A DNA stretch of 17,207 nucleotides, taken from the NCBI GenBank assembly GCA_021775515.1, contig JAJFHR010000385.1:1-17207 (forward strand), read 5' to 3'. This DNA is from Hyphomicrobiales bacterium. GTDB taxonomy: Bacteria > Pseudomonadota > Alphaproteobacteria > Rhizobiales > JAJFHR01. The stretch's first letter is position 1, and each line of letters opens with the position of its first letter. Both the position numbers and the translations under genes were made by a program. This document shows positions 6,938 to 15,248 of this stretch, in pieces. The notes below the pieces were generated by a model. It did no database searches and had not been told where the DNA came from. It was given only the letters and a program-made list of their open reading frames with translations.

Positions 6938-7807
6938 TTAAGCGCCAGCGGCCAGCGCCTGCATGCCTTCGCGGTAGGTCGGGTATTTTAGCTCGACCTT
7001 GAGCTCGGTTTTGATCTTTTCATTGCTGACTTTTTTGCTTTCGGAATAAAAACTGCGCGCCATATCGCTCATGACGGCCGCATCAAAAGGCTCTTCGGGC
7101 GGCGGATCAATGCCCAATAGTTTGGCGGCAAATTCAATCACATCTTGCGGCGGTGCAGCTTCATTGTCGCAGACATTGTAAACGGCGCCGGGCTTGGGAC
7201 TATCGATGGAAGCCTTCAGCGTCCGGGCAATGTCTTGCACATGAATACGGCTGAAAAACTGACCCGGTTTGATGATGCGGCGGGCTTTTTTCTGTCTTAG
7301 TTTTTCAAGCTGATTTCGTTTCGGCCCATAAATCCCGGCAAGTCTGAAAACATGCACCGCAAGGCCGCTGTTACGACATAATTCCAGCCATTGTTCCTCT
7401 GCCCTGCAGCGCCAGAGCCCGCGCTTCATGCCGGGATTTGTATCCGAGGTTTCATCAACCCAACCGCCCTGGCGGTCGCCGTAAACCGCGGTTGTCGAGA
7501 GATAACCCAGCCAGTTAAACTGAGAGGCCCGCGCTTTGATGTCTGCGTGCAAAACCTGCAAAACCTTATCGCCGTTTTCGCCCGGTGCGATCGATTGCAG
7601 CAAATGGCTGGCCTGGTTTATTCTTGCAACCACTTCATCGCTGCGGGTTTTGCCGTCAAACAGGACCATGTCAAAGCCCATTGCTTCAAGCTCGTTTCGT
7701 TTATCCGCGCTTTGGCAGGTGCCGCTGACCCGCCAGCCGTTTTCCATCAGCATCCGGCCGAAGACCTGGGCTGTGTAACCTAATCCAAAGCAAAAAAGAT
7801 GCGGCAT
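6938..7807 (-). CDS. YeeZ-like atypical SDR, NAD(P)-binding protein
   Basis: A 289-residue Rossmann-fold protein of the extended/atypical short-chain dehydrogenase group, similar to YeeZ-like proteins. It starts MPHLFCFGLGYTA, where GLGYTA replaces the usual GxxGxxG dinucleotide loop; STTAVYGDRQGGWVDE (104-119) holds the Tyr (Y109), but position +4 is Gln rather than the catalytic Lys, so classical SDR chemistry is doubtful. Further family-like segments are FRLAGIYGP and SRIHVQDIA. I chose the ATG at 7807 (GGAAAA upstream); a GTG at 7819 would add MEKL. It lies 27 bp after aroA and is probably co-transcribed. Its 3' end was duplicated next to the KAP gene. Substrate unknown. Confidence 0.85.
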   Translation of the reverse strand: MPHLFCFGLGYTAQVFGRMLMENGWRVSGTCQSADKRNELEAMGFDMVLFDGKTRSDEVVARINQASHLLQSIAPGENGDKVLQVLHADIKARASQFNWLGYLSTTAVYGDRQGGWVDETSDTNPGMKRGLWRCRAEEQWLELCRNSGLAVHVFRLAGIYGPKRNQLEKLRQKKARRIIKPGQFFSRIHVQDIARTLKASIDSPKPGAVYNVCDNEAAPPQDVIEFAAKLLGIDPPPEEPFDAAVMSDMARSFYSESKKVSNEKIKTELKVELKYPTYREGMQALAAGA

Positions 7808-7834
7808 CAGTTTTTCCACAGTTGAGGGGCGGGA

Positions 7835-9166
7835 CTAATTCGCCTGTTGGCCGATATTGGCGCCGAGCGCGTTCATTTGTTCAACGAAGGCTGGAAAGCT
7901 GGTGGCGATCATGGAGCCATCATCAATAGTTACAGGATTTTCGCTGGCCAGCCCAAGGATTAAAAACGCCATGGCGATGCGGTGATCCATATGGGTTTTT
8001 ACGGTTGCCCCGCCGGGCACCGGGCCTCCGGTTACGATGAGATTATCTTCGCCTTCGAGATGACCAACCCCGCACGCCTTAAGCCCTGCCGCCATTGCCG
8101 CTAACCGGTCACTTTCCTTAACGCGCAATTCGCCCAGCCCCGCCATCCGGGTTTGGCCTGCAGCGCAAGCTGCGGCAACGCACAGGATGGGGTATTCATC
8201 AATCATGCTCGGCGCTCTGTTGGCGGGGACATCCACGCCTTTAAGAGCGCTCGCTTTGATCTTGAGGTCGCCGATGGTTTCACCACCAGCCTCGCGCTCA
8301 TTTACAATGGTGATGTCTCCGCCCATTTCTCTCAAGGTCATGATCAATCCGGTGCGCGTGGGGTTTAACATTACATCACTCAAAACCACATCGGAACCCG
8401 GCGTAATCAGGGCTGCAACCATCGGAAACGCCGCCGAACTTGGATCGGCAGGAACAATAATATGGCCGGGGTTGAGTTCAGGCTGACCGGTGAGTTGAAT
8501 GCGCCGGCCGCCGTTGTCAGGTTCAATTTTTACCTCGGCGCCAAAAAACTCCAGCATTCTTTCAGTATGATCGCGTGTCGGCACGGGCTCGATCACCGTC
8601 ATGATGCCGGGAGTGTTCAACCCGGCCAAAAGAACGGCGGATTTGACCTGCGCTGAGGCAACGGGAAGCGTATAGCTGATCGGCATCGGATCTCGTGCCC
8701 CTTTTAAGGTTACGGGCAGCCTGCCGTCGTCACTGTCCAAAACCGTTGCGCCAATATCTGCCAGGGGAGTGAGGATGCGCCCCATCGGCCGCCCGGATAA
8801 CGAGCTGTCGCCGGTGAACCTGACGGTCATGTTGTGGCTGGCAACCAATCCCATGCACAGGCGCACACCGGTGCCCGAATTGCCAAAATCCAAATCAGAC
8901 GCCGGTGTGCTGAGGCCGCCGGTGCCGACACCGCGGACGGTCCACTCACATTTAGCGGTTTGGTCAATTTGACCACCCAGCGCCTGCATGGCTCTGGCAG
9001 TGGCCATAATATCTTCAGCTTCGAGCAGATTTGAAATCCGCGTTTCGCCCACACAGGAAGTCCCGAGAATCAATGAGCGATGAGAGATTGATTTGTCACT
9101 TGGTGCCCGTAGTTGCCCGCGTAGCGGGCCGGAATTGCGGCTGGAAAGGTGTTGTGTTTTGACCAT
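7835..9166 (-). CDS. aroA: EPSP synthase (3-phosphoshikimate 1-carboxyvinyltransferase), class II
   Basis: Joins shikimate-3-phosphate and phosphoenolpyruvate in the sixth step of the shikimate pathway; 443 residues, cytoplasmic. Seen: LRGQLRAPSDKSISHRS with K25, S26 and R30, SGRPMGRI, ASAQVKSAVLLAGLN, TRDHTERM, NPTRTGLI, RAPSMIDEYPIL, LRVKESDRL, and the C-terminal THMDHRIAMAF. These blocks follow the Agrobacterium CP4 (class II) pattern. The longer frame to 9286 carries 40 non-family residues and would overlap the divergent gene, so MVKTQHLSSR at 9166 is the start, though I see no strong ribosome binding site. The motif G95-N-S-G-T-G100 has Gly98 where CP4 has Ala100. Confidence 0.96.
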   Translation of the reverse strand: MVKTQHLSSRNSGPLRGQLRAPSDKSISHRSLILGTSCVGETRISNLLEAEDIMATARAMQALGGQIDQTAKCEWTVRGVGTGGLSTPASDLDFGNSGTGVRLCMGLVASHNMTVRFTGDSSLSGRPMGRILTPLADIGATVLDSDDGRLPVTLKGARDPMPISYTLPVASAQVKSAVLLAGLNTPGIMTVIEPVPTRDHTERMLEFFGAEVKIEPDNGGRRIQLTGQPELNPGHIIVPADPSSAAFPMVAALITPGSDVVLSDVMLNPTRTGLIMTLREMGGDITIVNEREAGGETIGDLKIKASALKGVDVPANRAPSMIDEYPILCVAAACAAGQTRMAGLGELRVKESDRLAAMAAGLKACGVGHLEGEDNLIVTGGPVPGGATVKTHMDHRIAMAFLILGLASENPVTIDDGSMIATSFPAFVEQMNALGANIGQQAN

Positions 9167-9279
9167 AAGAGTGTGCTGAATGAAACCTAATTGAAATTCT
9201 TGTCTCGAAGTGTTTGACACCAAGCTTAGTCCATGGCAAGGGATGCCGCGCGTTTTTGGATCAAATAGAGAGGGATAAA

Positions 9280-9705
9280 GTGGCAAAACCAGAACTTGGG
9301 ACCAAACGTGAATGCCCTGAATGTGCTGCGAAATTTTACGATCTCGCCCGCAGTCCTTGTGTATGTCCTAAATGCAGCTTCAGTTATGAACCGGATGTAG
9401 CAGTCGTGCGCACTGCAGAAAAAGTCAAACCAAAGGAAGTGGTGAAAAAACCACCCGTTGAAGCAGAACAGGTTGAAACCGTAAGCCTTGATGAACTCGG
9501 GGCCGAGGAGCAGGACGCTCAATCCGATTTGGACGATGGAGATGAGGCTGTTTTGGCGGATATCGAGATTGTCGACGATAGCGTTGACGTTGATGATGAC
9601 GATGATGACTTAAATGACGCATTTCTGGATACTGATGATGATGATGAAACAGATGTAACCGGCATTATCGGCACAGGTATCGGCAAAGGCGACAACGACA
9701 CTTAA
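9280..9705 (+). CDS. TIGR02300/FYDLN-type acidic zinc-ribbon protein
   Basis: A 141-residue protein of the alphaproteobacterial FYDLN-acid family; molecular role unknown. The N-terminus MAKPELGTKRECPECAAKFYDL matches the family start (written in two parts), with the FYDLN motif read here as FYDLA and a probable zinc ribbon C12-x2-C15 / C29-x2-C32. The C-terminal half (from about residue 75) is very acidic, with Asp runs, and likely disordered. I chose the GTG at 9280, 5 bases after AGAGAGGG, over an ATG at 9214 because the family begins exactly here. It is divergent from aroA with 113 bp between the starts and is followed by tRNA-Ala, the usual arrangement in alphaproteobacteria as I recall. 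Confidence 0.88.
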   Translation: MAKPELGTKRECPECAAKFYDLARSPCVCPKCSFSYEPDVAVVRTAEKVKPKEVVKKPPVEAEQVETVSLDELGAEEQDAQSDLDDGDEAVLADIEIVDDSVDVDDDDDDLNDAFLDTDDDDETDVTGIIGTGIGKGDNDT

Positions 9706-9729
9706 GGTGGTTTTTTATTTCAGGTGGGC

Positions 9730-9783
9730 CGAGGTGAAAATTTTCCTTGATTAGGAACATTCCGCACCCTAAGTTCCACCTCG
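9730..9783. repeat. Inverted repeat between the FYDLN gene and tRNA-Ala
   Basis: CGAGGTG (9730-9736) and CACCTCG (9777-9783) are exact inverted copies 40 bases apart, with a smaller TTCCT/AGGAA pair inside. It could form a structured 5' leader processed from the tRNA precursor or part of a terminator for the preceding gene. Function is not shown. Confidence 0.3.
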
Positions 9784-9838
9784 CATGCACCTATTTTCCA
9801 ACAACAGGCGACTGAAAATTTGCCTGAGGTGTATAGAC

Positions 9839-9914
<76 letters not shown>

Positions 9915-10033
9915 AACCTTTTTTACCCATTGATTTAATTGTATTTTTATTGTGTTTAATCATGCGGGCTTTAATTTGAATCAGTCTAACAACATGAATT
10001 TGTTACTTATTTCTGGTTCGACTTTGGTTGAAT

Positions 10034-10366
10034 TCAATCGGACAGCGTTTTCTTGCGCGCGTCGTATTCATTTTTGTCGATCTCGCCTTTCGCGAAGCGC
10101 TCCTTGAGGATGTCGAGTGGCGTAGTTGGCGGGGGGGCGTTGAGGCCGCCCGGCTTGCTGCCGCCGAACGAGCGGACGAGTAAGACAACGAGCAGGATAA
10201 TCCCGCCCCAAAAGACGATCATCATCACTCCGCCGAACATCATATGTCCCCATCCCCACCCCCAATTGCCCCACCGGTTCCAGTCATCCGTTGGCTGAGC
10301 CAGGCTTGATGTCACCCAAAGAAAGGAGAACAGTGTTGAAATCACATATGTGCAGATCCGATTCAT
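10034..10366 (-). CDS. SHOCT-domain membrane protein
   Basis: A 110-residue small protein. The N-terminus MNRICTYVISTLFSFLWVTS ending SLAQ looks like a cleavable signal peptide; a Trp/Gly-rich stretch (NRWGNWGWGWGHMM) leads into a hydrophobic transmembrane segment (MMIVFWGGIILLVVLLVR), and the C-terminus LDILKERFAKGEIDKNEYDARK is a typical SHOCT (short C-terminal domain) motif. I chose the ATG at 10366, 7 bases after GGAG, over a TTG two codons upstream. The function of such proteins is unknown; SHOCT domains are thought to mediate oligomerisation. It is divergent from the oxidoreductase operon with a long spacer. Confidence 0.82.
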   Translation of the reverse strand: MNRICTYVISTLFSFLWVTSSLAQPTDDWNRWGNWGWGWGHMMFGGVMMIVFWGGIILLVVLLVRSFGGSKPGGLNAPPPTTPLDILKERFAKGEIDKNEYDARKKTLSD

Positions 10367-10372
10367 ATCCAA

Positions 10373-10740
10373 TCTCCGCGTTAATGGTTTTTCTCAATTT
10401 GATGCTAGTTGGTAAATTATTCTGATGTCCGAGTTGGGTCAACTGATTTACCCGCTTTCGGGTGCGCTAAACGATTTCTCTTTGTACACGCGCCCGTTTA
10501 CAATACGTTCTAGGTCCAGCGCCACCTGATTTCCGAAAAACTTTGCGTCGGTTTCGCGATGACGCAATGAGCGTATGACAGAACGCGATTGCAGCGGCAT
10601 GATCGGAATTTAAATCCAATTTCGCTCGCATGTAATTCAACAACGCGACAATTCCGTTGGCAGATAGCTTTCATGGCGAGTTTAATGCCAAAACCATGCG
10701 CCGATTAGCGTTTTCTTGGTTGCTAAAATCTCGACATTAA
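10373..10740. other. Long intergenic spacer with no convincing gene
   Basis: I see no recognisable gene. It holds a 5-bp inverted repeat AGTTG-GGT-CAACT (10432-10444), possibly an operator for the SHOCT gene, a small stem ACCCG/CGGGT (10450-10463) without a U tract, and a 50-codon minus-strand frame (10448-10600, beginning MPLQSRSVIRSLRHRETDA) without a ribosome binding site, which may be chance or a gene relic. Confidence 0.4.
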
Positions 10741-10754
10741 TTGATCCAGATCAT
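10741..10754 (+). promoter_or_regulatory. FNR/FixK-type operator upstream of the oxidoreductase operon
   Basis: TTGATCCAGATCAT matches the FNR/ANR/FixK consensus TTGAT-N4-ATCAA at 9 of 10 fixed positions, lacking only the final A. Its centre (10747.5) lies 41.5 bp upstream of about 10789, the start site expected from the -10-like TACGAT at 10776-10781. That is the classic class II activator position. The match and spacing are seen; regulation by oxygen is inferred. Confidence 0.6.
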
Positions 10755-10775
10755 GGAATCTCCAGGTCAGCTGTT

Positions 10776-10781
10776 TACGAT
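10776..10781 (+). promoter_or_regulatory. Candidate -10 element of the oxidoreductase operon
   Basis: TACGAT matches TATAAT at 4 of 6 positions and stands at the distance from the FNR-like box expected for a class II activated promoter. No -35 hexamer is needed in that arrangement. The implied leader is about 30 nt and includes the AGGTGGAG ribosome binding site. Confidence 0.4.
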
Positions 10782-10817
10782 TTCGGTTCCGGCACCCGAA
10801 AAAGGTGGAGGTTTTAC

Positions 10818-11783
10818 ATGGTTGATCACGACAATAGGCGTGACGGCGTAACGCGCGCGCGGGATTTAACTTCCGGCGCGAACATGGATGGTATTGCTGC
10901 TTCTGGATTTCCCATTCTCGCCCGAACGGATTTCTCGGATACCACATTCCTGCTTGAAATTTACCATCCGACAATGGCTAGAGCCGCACGTCCGGGCCAA
11001 TTCGTTATTCTGATTGCGCACGATCATGGCGAGCGCATTCCTCTTACGATTGCCGATTTTGATCCGGCAAAAGGGACCATAACCCTGGTTATCCAGGCGG
11101 TTGGCAAGACAACCCGAGAGATGCAACGCGATTTTCGCAAAGGCGGTAACATTTTAGGCATGGTCGGGCCAATGGGCGAGCCCAGCCATATTAGCGAAGC
11201 CAAAAAAGTAATCTGCGTCGGTGGTGGTTTGGGAGTGGCGCCGATATTTCCTCAGGCTCGCGGGTTCAAACAGGCTGGCGCCTATGTCATCGGCGTGGTT
11301 GGATTCCGCAGTTCCGACCTGATCTTCTGGGAGGACAAGTTCCGCCAGGTTTGTGACGAATTCATGATTTGTACGGACGATGGGTCGGCTGGGCTCAAGG
11401 GTCTGGTGACTGAGGGCATAGAAGCAGCCATCGCCCGCCACCCGGACATAGATGAAGTGGTCGCCATCGGCCCGCCTATTATGATGAAGGCTTGCGCCGA
11501 AGCCACCCGCCCGCACAAAATCAAAACCATCGTCAGCCTTAACCCAATCATGGTTGATGGCACTGGCATGTGCGGCGGCTGCCGGGTGAGAGTAGGTGGG
11601 CGTATTAAATTCGCCTGCGTCGATGGCCCCGATTTTGATGGCCACGACGTCGACTTCGACGACCTCATGACCCGCCTGCAACGTTTCAAGGAAGACGAAC
11701 GCATGGCACTTGAGAAATGGTCGGAAAATTGCCGGCGGCTGGCCCTTGAGCCGAGCCAGACCGGCGAAAAGGGAGGGAGTTGA
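10818..11783 (+). CDS. NfnA-like FAD/NAD(P)-binding, [2Fe-2S] flavoprotein
   Basis: A 321-residue protein of the ferredoxin-NADP reductase/PyrK/NfnA group (often annotated sulfide/dihydroorotate dehydrogenase-like). The FAD domain has ARPGQFVILI and ERIPLTIADF (57-81); the nucleotide-binding domain has VICVGGGLGVAPIFP (131-145); the C-terminus has C252-x2-C255-x11-C267 with D247 at the place of the first PyrK cysteine ligand, as described for the Asp-ligated [2Fe-2S] cluster of NfnA. It probably passes electrons between NAD(P)H, FAD and its partner encoded by the next gene. The ATG at 10818 follows AGGTGGAG; an upstream in-frame start at 10716 would run through the promoter. First gene of a tightly spaced operon (3 bp to the next). 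Confidence 0.86.
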   Translation: MVDHDNRRDGVTRARDLTSGANMDGIAASGFPILARTDFSDTTFLLEIYHPTMARAARPGQFVILIAHDHGERIPLTIADFDPAKGTITLVIQAVGKTTREMQRDFRKGGNILGMVGPMGEPSHISEAKKVICVGGGLGVAPIFPQARGFKQAGAYVIGVVGFRSSDLIFWEDKFRQVCDEFMICTDDGSAGLKGLVTEGIEAAIARHPDIDEVVAIGPPIMMKACAEATRPHKIKTIVSLNPIMVDGTGMCGGCRVRVGGRIKFACVDGPDFDGHDVDFDDLMTRLQRFKEDERMALEKWSENCRRLALEPSQTGEKGGS

Positions 11784-11786
11784 GCA

Positions 11787-13289
11787 ATGGCGCGCAAAAC
11801 CATCCGGACCATCCCGCAAGAACGTGCGGTCATGCCGGTTCAAGAACCCGAAATTCGCACCGGTAACTTCGATGAAGTAGCACAAGGTTTTAACCTGGAA
11901 AACGCTTTAATTGAATGTGAGCGCTGCCTAGTGTGCCCGCAGGCCGCCTGCATCGCGGGATGTCCCGTGGGCATCGACATTCCGGGGTTTATTTGCAAGA
12001 TCATCGATAAGGACTACCGCGGTGCCTACAACCTGATGACAGATGCCAATTTTTTGCCGGCTATTTGCGGTCGGGTGTGCCCTCAGGAAGATCAATGCGA
12101 GGGAGTGTGTCCGGTCGGTGACACACTCGAACCAGTGGCTATTGGCCGTCTGGAGCGCTGGCTCGGCGACTTGGCTATTGCCGAAGGATGGACAAAAGAA
12201 AGCCACATCGAACCCAACCGATTCAGGGTCGGCATTATCGGCTCTGGACCAGCGGGAATGGCCTGTGCAGCAGACCTGGCCAAAGCCGGATGTGCTGTAA
12301 CCGTCTATGAGGCGTTGCACGAACCGGGTGGAGTTTTGCGTTATGGCATTCCCGAATTCCGCCTGCCCAATTCGGTGGTCGACGCCGAAATTGGAAATCT
12401 CATCAAACTCGGCATCGAAATCAAATGCAATACCCTGGCAGGACGGCTGTTCACGGTTGAAGATATGATTGGCGAGATGGGATATGATGCTGTTTTCATC
12501 GGCACTGGGGCAGGTTCGCCGAGGTTTATGGACATTCCGGGAGAAAACCTGAATGGCGTGCTCTCGGCTAATGAGTTGTTGACGCGCTGCAATCTGATGA
12601 AAGCGGGTCAATTCCCTGAATACGACACACCCTTGCATCTCGGGCGCCGGGTGGCGGTTATTGGTTCCGGCAATACGGCAATGGACGCAATGCGGGTGTC
12701 GCTGCGTCTCGGTGCCGAAAAGGTCTATTGCGTCTACCGCCGCACTGAAGCGGAAAGCCCCGCGCGTGTTGAGGAAATCCACCATGCGCAGGAAGAAGGA
12801 ATTGAGTTTCATTGGCTAACCGCACCGGTCGAGATTTTGGGCGACAGTGACAGCAATGTGCGTGGCATGAAATGTATCCGCATGGAACTTGGCGAACCCG
12901 ATGCCTCGGGGAGGCGGCGGCCCGAACCTATCGAAGACAGCGAATACGAATTTGAAACGGATATGGTGGTTTACGCCATCGGCACCACTGCCAACCCGAT
13001 CCTGGGCCAGACATCGCATATCCGCCTTAATGAGCGCGGGTATATAGAAACTGACGAGAACCTCGCAACCTCGCTGGCCGGAGTTTATGCCGGTGGCGAT
13101 ATCGTCACCGGTGCTGCTACCGTTATCCTTGCCATGGGCGCCGGTCGCAAGGCAGCGCGCAGCATCAAGACCTATCTTGGTATTCGCGACAGTGAAACTG
13201 CTCATCGACCGGAATATGCAACCATTGAGACATCGATGTTCGGCATTGACCGTGCAGAGCGAAATTTTGTGCGCGTCAGGCTGGAATGA
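11787..13289 (+). CDS. NfnB/GltD-like NADPH flavoprotein with two [4Fe-4S] sites
   Basis: A 500-residue member of the glutamate synthase small-subunit (GltD)/NfnB family. The N-terminal cluster domain has C47-x2-C50-x4-C55-x3-C59 and C94, C98, C104, C108, fitting two [4Fe-4S] clusters; GSGPAG (152-157) binds FAD, GSGNTA (293-298) with YRR (317-319) binds NADPH, and a second FAD contact GVYAGGDIVTGAATV is near the C-terminus. No large glutamate synthase subunit is nearby. Paired with the NfnA-like gene and followed at once by a 2-oxoacid oxidoreductase, it more likely exchanges electrons among NADP(H), NAD(H) and ferredoxin than makes glutamate. The start follows GGGAGGG. Confidence 0.88.
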   Translation: MARKTIRTIPQERAVMPVQEPEIRTGNFDEVAQGFNLENALIECERCLVCPQAACIAGCPVGIDIPGFICKIIDKDYRGAYNLMTDANFLPAICGRVCPQEDQCEGVCPVGDTLEPVAIGRLERWLGDLAIAEGWTKESHIEPNRFRVGIIGSGPAGMACAADLAKAGCAVTVYEALHEPGGVLRYGIPEFRLPNSVVDAEIGNLIKLGIEIKCNTLAGRLFTVEDMIGEMGYDAVFIGTGAGSPRFMDIPGENLNGVLSANELLTRCNLMKAGQFPEYDTPLHLGRRVAVIGSGNTAMDAMRVSLRLGAEKVYCVYRRTEAESPARVEEIHHAQEEGIEFHWLTAPVEILGDSDSNVRGMKCIRMELGEPDASGRRRPEPIEDSEYEFETDMVVYAIGTTANPILGQTSHIRLNERGYIETDENLATSLAGVYAGGDIVTGAATVILAMGAGRKAARSIKTYLGIRDSETAHRPEYATIETSMFGIDRAERNFVRVRLE

Positions 13290-13307
13290 GGCAAGCGGAG
13301 AATGAGT

Positions 13308-15239
13308 ATGAGTAGTCAAGCGAGCAAAAAAAGCAAACCGGCAAAACAACGGCCTGGCAACGGTGAGACTCGCTTGAGCGAAGCACCAAAACCACGCCCC
13401 GCTTTGTTGCTTGATGAGCACATCGTCGAAATCGTAAGCGATTCAGGCGAAGGTGCACAGCGCTGTGGGCAATCGTTTGGGGCAATCGCGGCACGTCTTG
13501 GAAATGGCATCTGGACTGTTGAAATTATTCCCGCTGAGATCCGGCCACCGCCGCGCAGCATTGCCGGAGCCAGCGGCAACCGGGTTCGTCTGGCCTCCTA
13601 CCGCGTTACCAATGGTGGTGATGAAGCCGACGTAGTGGTCGCCTTCAACGAACAGGTTTTGCTCAGCCGCGTACGCACAGGCGAGATAAAACCAGGTGGC
13701 ATCATTTTGCTGGAAAACATGTGGCAAAACGATCGAGATGAAACCATCGCTGCCGGCTATATGAAGGTCTGCGAGGAAATCAGGGCTGCGGGATACCGGC
13801 TTTACGAAATTCCGATGGAAGCAGAGTGCATGAAATATGTACCTGATCCGCGGCGCGGCAAAAACATGTTCGCACTGGGTATGCTGTGCGGAATTTACAG
13901 TCTCGACGCGGAGATTGCACGTGCTCAGGTGCGTTTCGTATTTGCCAAGAAAGACCAGAAGATTATTGATGCCAACATCGAGTTGCTCGATGCTGGGCGC
14001 GCCTGGGCTCTGGAAAACCTGGATCTCAAGTTCGCCGTCCCCGCCTCCAAAACCAGCGAGCCGCAGGTCGTCATGAACGGTAATGCAGCTCTGGCACTTG
14101 GTGTGGTCGCTTCAGGCATGGAGGTATGCGCCATGTATCCGATCACACCTGCAACCTCGGCCTCACATTATCTGAGCGAAATCTTTGAGAAGGTCGGTTG
14201 TGTTGTACATCAAGCCGAAGATGAAATCTCCGCCTGCGCCTTTGCTATCGGTGCATCTTATGCCGGCAAATGTGCCGTCACCATCACTTCAGGACCTGGC
14301 CTATCGCTCAAACAGGAAGCAATTGGCCTTGCGGTCATGGGCGAGATTCCGCTGGTAGTCGTTAATGTGCAGCGCGGCGGACCGAGCACCGGTCAACCGA
14401 CTAAGGCGGAACAGGGCGATCTTCTGGCGGCATGTTTTGGCGGTCACGGCGATGCACCCAAGGTGGTATTGGCCGTCTCCAGCATCGAAGATTGCTTCTA
14501 CTCCATCATCACCGCGCGCAAAATCGCCGAAACATTCAATATGGTCGTGATCGTGCTTTCTGATGCAAGCCTGGCCACCGCCCAGCAACCGTTTCCCCGG
14601 CCCAGCTTCAATGAAGGGTGGCTGGCGCCGCCGATTGACCAAAGCGCCGTTCCCGAAAACGCGCTACCCTACGACTGGGATAGCCGCACCGGGATCGCCC
14701 CGCGCTTTATTCCCGGACAACCTGGCGGCATGCATTGTCTCACCGGATTAGCCCATGATCGCCTCAGTCACGTAGCCTACGGGCCAGAGATAAACGAAGA
14801 GGGTATCCGCCAGCGCAGCCACAAGCTGGCTACCTTCCAGAAGACCCTTAAAACGCCAAAGGTTTTTGGCGATAAAGATGGTGACCTGCTTCTCGTCGGT
14901 TGGGGCAGCACCTGCGGAGCCATTGAGGAAGCGGTTGAAACTCTGCGCGCCCGAGGGCATCGGGTATCGTCCATCCACCTGAAGTTCCTGCAACCCATGG
15001 CCTCAGGCATCGGAGATATCTTACAGCGCTTCGACAAGGTCATGACTATTGAAAATAACTGGTGCGATTCACTTGATGAAGATCTGATCAATGAAGAAAA
15101 CCGCCGGTATTCGAACTTGGCGTTGCTGCTCAGAGCTCGTTACCTGGTAGATGTGGATTGCTGGGGTGAGGTCAGGGGACAACCGCTAAAGCCTGGCGCG
15201 ATTGTTAAGGCAGCGCTGCCGAAGCTTGAGAAAGTATAG
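13308..15239 (+). CDS. korA: 2-oxoacid:ferredoxin oxidoreductase, fused gamma-alpha subunit
   Basis: A 643-residue fusion of the gamma and alpha domains of CoA-acylating 2-oxoacid:ferredoxin oxidoreductases. A Lys/Pro-rich N-terminal tail (1-38) precedes the gamma domain with SGEGAQ (46-51); the alpha (pyrimidine-binding) domain starts near 255 with YPITPAT (277-283), HQAEDEISA, TSGPGLSLKQEA and QRGGPSTGQPTK (355-366); the C-terminal domain II ends at SIHLKFLQPM...VMTIENN. No ferredoxin domain is fused. The subunit layout fits 2-oxoglutarate oxidoreductase (KorA) best, but pyruvate or branched-chain oxoacids cannot be excluded. I chose the ATG at 13308 (GGAG 7 bases upstream) over the ATG at 13302, which is too close. 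The gene symbol is by family and context. Confidence 0.87.
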   Translation: MSSQASKKSKPAKQRPGNGETRLSEAPKPRPALLLDEHIVEIVSDSGEGAQRCGQSFGAIAARLGNGIWTVEIIPAEIRPPPRSIAGASGNRVRLASYRVTNGGDEADVVVAFNEQVLLSRVRTGEIKPGGIILLENMWQNDRDETIAAGYMKVCEEIRAAGYRLYEIPMEAECMKYVPDPRRGKNMFALGMLCGIYSLDAEIARAQVRFVFAKKDQKIIDANIELLDAGRAWALENLDLKFAVPASKTSEPQVVMNGNAALALGVVASGMEVCAMYPITPATSASHYLSEIFEKVGCVVHQAEDEISACAFAIGASYAGKCAVTITSGPGLSLKQEAIGLAVMGEIPLVVVNVQRGGPSTGQPTKAEQGDLLAACFGGHGDAPKVVLAVSSIEDCFYSIITARKIAETFNMVVIVLSDASLATAQQPFPRPSFNEGWLAPPIDQSAVPENALPYDWDSRTGIAPRFIPGQPGGMHCLTGLAHDRLSHVAYGPEINEEGIRQRSHKLATFQKTLKTPKVFGDKDGDLLLVGWGSTCGAIEEAVETLRARGHRVSSIHLKFLQPMASGIGDILQRFDKVMTIENNWCDSLDEDLINEENRRYSNLALLLRARYLVDVDCWGEVRGQPLKPGAIVKAALPKLEKV

Positions 15240-15248
15240 GAGACGACC

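Noticed and set aside
9214..9279. The ATG at 9214 as the start of the FYDLN gene, with TTGACA at the same place as its -35
   Set aside because: The family starts at MAKPELGTK, encoded from GTG 9280 with a good ribosome binding site; the TTGACA has no -10 at a suitable distance.
10448..10600. A 50-codon minus-strand frame in the spacer before the redox operon
   Set aside because: No ribosome binding site, no recognisable similarity and no conserved neighbour; listed only in the spacer entry as a possible relic.
11154..12812. Long minus-strand frames (243 and 294 codons) opposite the flavoprotein genes
   Set aside because: They lie entirely antisense to two clearly recognised genes with matching cofactor motifs and have no family-like sequence or ribosome binding site; typical shadows in GC-rich coding DNA.
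11787..13289. The GltD-like protein as the glutamate synthase small subunit
   Set aside because: No large subunit (GltB) is adjacent, and the operon pairs it with an NfnA-like protein and KorAB, which favours an electron-transfer role.
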